DNA from: Lutjanus erythropterus
Lineage: Eukaryota; Chordata; Actinopteri; Lutjaniformes; Lutjanidae
Assembly: GCA_020091685.1 (NCBI GenBank)
Contig: CM034599.1
Location: 3,069,641-3,133,640, forward strand
Direction: 5' to 3'
Length of the DNA stretch: 64,000 nt
The notes beneath the pieces are model-generated. The model did not search any database. It worked only from the letters and a program-made list of their open reading frames with translations, and had not been told where the DNA came from. Below are positions 59,259 to 64,000 of the stretch, one piece after another (position 1 is the stretch's first letter; every line of letters starts with the position of its first letter). The position numbers and the translations under genes are program-made.

Positions 59259-59413
59259 CTGAAAGACTAAAGATACCACTACTGTGTTGCCTTTGCCCTT
59301 GGTAACTATTAATCTAGTTGTAAAGTAATTGTATGTGAAAGTTATGGTAGGACAGGACAAAGTGCAGGGACATGGAAAGGTATTCTGTACATCTGGTTTC
59401 ACCTAGGTCACCA
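59259..59413. repeat. direct repeat unit, copy 2
   Basis: Second copy of the 57515-57657 segment. The two copies flank the TIR element at 57797-59204, so the duplication may predate or accompany that insertion. Confidence 0.8.
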
Positions 59414-62400
59414 AGGACCACCAAGGTGTTTAATGGTGCTTCTCAGACATGTATTTGCTCTGAGATTTCCCAGACTGCTGCATACTGTCCAGTTTGAAAC
59501 TAACAGCATGGTCTAAATAGTACAGTCTATGTACTGTAACTACAAGGCATGTCACAACAGAATGGAGCCAAACCAATTACAACTTTTGCATGAGCTGGCA
59601 TTATGGCTTTGCACCCATTCAACTCTATATCTCATAGTCCCGTTTCTGTTTGGGATAAGCAGTAAAACTGAAGTGGTTTGAACTGCCAGCTGAAATGAGT
59701 GACTGTGCAATACAAGGCATACCCAGTAGATGATAGGTACACTTAGTGATGACTGGTGAAACAGGACTCTATGAGGTCTATCCTGGTATTCTGGAAATTT
59801 AGAAATTGTTGGGGCAGTCTCAGAGGTTACCGACTTTTATCAGTCAAAAAATATCAGTACTCTTAAAGTGATATCAATACCAATAGAGGACTTTGTTTGA
59901 TACTTTTTTGTCTACTTCATTCTGCACCCATCATCTGAATAGAACCATTCCTGATATAATACTTATGCATTTTTTGCATGTATTTTCATCAGACGCCACC
60001 ATGTAGTACATCCATTTGGCTTGGTCGGTGTGAAGGTATTACAGCATACCAGGATGTTAAGAAATCCTGACAGCATGATTTTCAACAGTGTCAAAGATAC
60101 AGATCTTTTTCTTTCTATTAAGGTGGCGTGCGCTATATTCGCTGTTCCTTCAGAAAATTTACCACCCCTTTTGCTCCCCTTACCCTTCTCCTTGTCCTGT
60201 GCAAATGCACAAACGCTACCTGTCACTGTTTGTTTGGCTCAGTCTGAGACATGTTTTGTTTCCTGTTCACAGAGCCATAGCTGTATAGAAACATCTGCTA
60301 TGTTTTGTGTTTTTTCCAGTGTTGAGCAGAGAAAAAAGATGAGCAGTAAAGTCATCTTTCTGGCAGTAAATGTACAGTTATAACACAGCTGTGACAATCA
60401 GCTCCACTTGTGTTAAGGGACTACTACAGTGCAGTTACAGATGAATTGAGCCTGTTTACACAAGTTATACATGAATTCAGCCATAATATCGTATACGCCT
60501 GTACATCTATGTACAAAGAGGATCAATTGCAGGTATTGTTTGACTGGAGAACTTTATTTACCTTTAAGATAAAGTACAGATGCCCTAGTTACCAGTAAAC
60601 AAGTTAAGAGAATCATCTTCACTGATATTTTTGGAAACCTTTTTAAAATTTTGTTGCATGCTCATGATATTGTGGTATTTATCACCTAATTATTGATATA
60701 GATGTAACTACATTTATTGATTTTTAAACCACAAGGTAAAAAGTTGAACTTGTTTAGTCAGAATATTCTCAAGTATTTACTTTCTACTCGTATGATATTA
60801 CCCGAAGAAGACAGTAAAACTGACAGTAAATGTAGACATTTGCAGGTTTTTTTCTGCATGTCAGCAGCAAATGGTGGCTGCCTTCAGTGCCTTGGTTGAA
60901 TTCTTTTCTACCTTAAGCACAGCCTGACCATTTGGCAGCAATAAAACCTGTTTTAAGGGCATTGCGTCAAATGTATCACTGCCAACTGTAATTGCACCAG
61001 TGGAATCACTGCAGGGTGGCGCTAGGTGAAAAGACAATGTAGCAGCAGGATTATATTCCAGCTAATTAGTGCTAGTCATTAGAAACACTGTTCACGCTGC
61101 AAACAAGATGTGGTAAATTTGTCAAGGTTGACGTGGACAAAATGCATGAAAAGGCCACAGAGTGCTGTCGTGGATCAGCTCAGTTCCTTTTCAACTAGTT
61201 ACTCTCATCTGAAAGCATCAGTTGTTGCTTGTGGTGAATGCAGATAACAGAAATGGGAAGGGATGTCTTTGTGGATGCCTTTTTCTTGATTTTTTTTTCC
61301 TCATGTCACCAAGGAGAACGTAATTATGTGATCATGTCAAACTTACCTCATTTCACTATACAGTACACTACAGTATAATTCTGTTAGTCAGTTATGATTT
61401 CTGTTAAGTGTTTGTAGATGCATGGCCCTTTGTTGCACAAATTACAGCAAGTTTCAGGAGGATATTTTCTTGGAAAAGTATAAAGATAGCACTGTAATTC
61501 TTCTACTCATGTTCATCTGATCAGCACGTGAGTAGTCAGAACGATGAGCATTTTCTTGTTTTCCAGTTATTTACCCCAAGAACACACCCAAAGGCAAAGC
61601 ATGCAATATTTAGCCCTGCATACTGAGCTCCACACAGCATGTTATTCTCACACCAGGAAAGTTCCTCACATCATACCTTTACTTCACTCAAAATCTAGTC
61701 TATTTTTATCAGTTTTTTTTTTATTATTATCTGTTTGAAATTGCTCTCCCAACCTTTGCTTGTTAAGCAGTTCTGTTCTGGGTCTGGTCTGCCCCACAAG
61801 CTGTTTTCAAAGTAGGTGAAATGCTGCTGATGTTGAAGAAAGCATACAATGCTCGCTTGCTGACTTTGATTTTTCTCCTAATGTTTTTTCTACCCTTTTT
61901 TTTTTTGAGTGACATGCTAAAAGAGACTTTAGGTGATGTCGTACCACCAGACTTATGCTGACCTTATGTTCCTCAGCATCCTTTCTACCTTCTTACATGA
62001 AGCAGCTGTGTCAAAAAGGTTTATTACCACACCGGGAACGTGAGCCGCAGATGGTATTTTTGAGCTGAGTTTAAACATTTTCGTTTTTTCCCACGTGAGC
62101 TGAGCATGTGACCCTCACCCAGCATGTGCATCTCAACTACTGAGCATGCATTCTTTGGCTTCCCTTCAACTTGGCTCCATTCAGTATGCATGCTGTTGGC
62201 AGCCATCACTGATATGTTTTAGTGTTTGAACATGTTTTATATGAAGACTGGTAATGGGCAAGTGAAAATTATGTGTACACCTTCTTACGATTCTGTGTTT
62301 TGCTACATCTTTCCCTCCTCTGTGCCAGGATGAGAGCATATGGTTTGTCAGACAGGTGTCTTGGCAAGCTTTTGGCAACTGGAGAAAGTGTTTACGTTCC

Positions 62401-63149
62401 CAAAGTGCTGACAGGGACCCAATGCGCAGATCATGCTGAATTGCTTGCAAGAGGCAGGGGAGGGAAGGAGGAGGTGCAGCGGGAGAGATGGGAGAAGGGC
62501 AGATGGAGTGGGGGGAGTGGAGGGTTAAGCTGGAGAAATTACACATACTGAGGTTTTGCAGCATGGAAGTATTAGCTTTTACAAACACACAGTTACACAG
62601 TAGGTAGAGTATAATTTCATTTGCAGCTTTTCAAAGTGTGGTTCAACTAGCTCTGCTGAGAGGGCAGCGCCTATGTCTGTTAATATTTCATCAGACAGGT
62701 CACATCTGTATATTATTGTGTAAGAGTAGTGTGCCACTACTTGTGTAGCAATGCCTTTCATGAAGGGAGTGTAATGGCATGTATGCTATGAAATATCTTA
62801 ATGTAGGGCGAGGCTGTCGTCGGTTTGTGCTCATCACACAATCAACCAGCGGTATGCACAATTAAATAGTTAAACAGTCATTTGCATCAGTGTTGTTAAG
62901 CACACTTGTTTATGCAACCATATCGAAGAAGAAAGGCTTTGAAAGGAGGGACTTTTCCGGATAGTGTAGTGTATGCTCACCTTCCAAGCAGAACCAGATT
63001 TTCTTCTTTGTCTGCCAAATGCAGGGTATACTGTAACGTACACCATTATGACTTTAAAGCTTCATTGCCACTGGAAAATTGGTACATTGTGCGCTGTCAG
63101 TAACGATCATTCCATCTACTTTCCTCTCAATTTCCTGTTTCACAATAAT
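59414..63149. other. non-coding stretch (putative intron)
   Basis: Several pseudo-exons were considered (60320-60366, 62329-62525), but none has convincing splice sites plus a coding signature. No named repeat was recognised apart from poly-T runs. Confidence 0.45.
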
Positions 63150-63507
63150 GGGTATGGATGAATGATATTGATACTGTGATATAAGACTAGATATTTTAAA
63201 TCTTGAATATTTTGTCATATTGAGATATTACACAAGTATTTTCTTTTCCTTGTTTTAAAGACTGACTTACAGTGAAGTGATGTAATTTTCTGAAATTACC
63301 AGACTGTTCTAGCTATTCTATTATTTGCCTCTACCCACTTAGTCATTATCCACATTATTTTGCAAAATCTCACTGTGTTAGCCCAATATTTTGTGAAGGG
63401 ACCAGCAGTCATCCCTAAAATATTGTCGCAATATCTATAAATATCAGTATCGAGGTATTTGGGCAAAAAGTTGTGATATTTGATTTTGTCCATATCGCCC
63501 ACCACTG
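63150..63507. repeat. teleost 'GATATCGCCCACCACTG' repeat
   Basis: The right end 'ttttgtccatatcgcccaccactg', with internal 'attgtcgcaatatctataaatatcagtatcgagg', is a familiar fish repeat terminus (memory-based). The left edge lies near 'gggtatggatgaatgatattgatactgtgatat'. Non-coding. Confidence 0.55.
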
Positions 63508-64000
63508 TTTGGAGTATGTTGTCATCTTTGTTCTTCCACTCCCTCTAATACTTGCACTTAATTCTGTTAATGTGTCACTGGTGCCACACCAAGAAGCCCA
63601 CCAACTAGTATTGTCAGCACTTTCTATATGTTTCTGTGAAAAAAACCCAACAACACATGGTTAAAATATATACTGGATCTGTATGAAAACTGGAATCATT
63701 TATGAAATGTCTGATGTGACAACAAAATGAGTTTGGGGTCACCAGTTGTGGCATAGCAGATGAATTTTGTTTTTTAGAACATTTTCATAAATTCCATATC
63801 ATATAGCTCGAACAATATGTTTTTTCAGATCTGATATCAGTTATTACATAGTGGTGACTACACACTGAGAGAGACGGCTGCATAAGAGCCAAAATAGAAC
63901 ATTTTAGAAATTGTTTTATCAGCAATCAGAGAGAAAGTATATTGAATATATATATTTGGTAAACCACTAGCATACCAATATGACCAGGGTGCATGTGGAT
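63508..64000. other. non-coding stretch to the window end
   Basis: AT-rich sequence without exon or recognised repeat. Confidence 0.5.

Noticed and set aside
60320-60366. Possible second exon with start codon (MSSKVIFLA)
   Set aside because: Short, donor lacks G at +5, and no downstream exon continues it.
62273-62551. 92-codon plus frame and 135-codon minus frame
   Set aside because: Overlapping frames on opposite strands in a purine-rich patch, no splice or domain support.

Overview
The window is AT-rich, intron- and repeat-dominated vertebrate DNA, almost certainly from a teleost (perch-like) fish. The evidence is the repeat content, recognised from memory of published fish genomes: tRNA-derived SINEs with a CTAATAAAGGCAT tail, TTAA-flanked 'AAAGGGACAGTTCACCC' elements, 'GGTAACACTT' and 'AGGGCTGC' terminal-inverted-repeat elements, Tol2-like 'AAGTACTTAAGTA' sequences, long TG/CA microsatellites, and an intact hAT transposon. 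There are no bacterial-style operons, CRISPR arrays or recognisable structural RNA genes.

The best-supported gene is a hAT transposase on the minus strand (4850-8103). Four exons join in frame into one uninterrupted 655-codon reading frame. It has a split BED zinc finger, the hAT catalytic D, D and E residues and a C-terminal dimerisation domain. It lies inside a complete 4860-bp element (3606-8465) with 12-bp terminal inverted repeats and a perfect 8-bp target duplication (GTGTTTAC, 3598-3605 and 8466-8473). A 294-bp MITE (3891-4184) is nested inside it.

The rest of the left and middle window looks like introns of host genes. A chain of short plus-strand exon candidates (40874-40949, 46460-46540, 51175-51256, 52309-52563) has matching splice phases at all three junctions and ends in a stop codon. 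It looks like the 3' end of a gene with small exons and large introns, which I cannot name. Weaker upstream candidates lie at 2282-2360, 14470-14586 and 35931-35982. On the minus strand, 37833-38015 and 39203-39373 are two copies of a possible signal-peptide first exon, separated by a hAT-type MITE that carries an internal minisatellite.

The right part (from about 55.9 kb) looks like the promoter, first exon and first intron of another plus-strand gene. A likely donor site lies at 56088, followed by a CpG-richer stretch holding four TCTCGCGAGA-type motifs arranged as a diverged 248-bp tandem duplication. No convincing downstream coding exon was found before the window ends.

Mobile and tandem repeats fill much of the remainder: three dispersed arrays of GGTTCT(N4)AGAACC palindromes, several nested MITEs, two arrays of the same 31-bp minisatellite flanking the terminal exon, and a perfect 30-bp-arm hairpin. 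All family names are from pattern recognition; no database search was possible.
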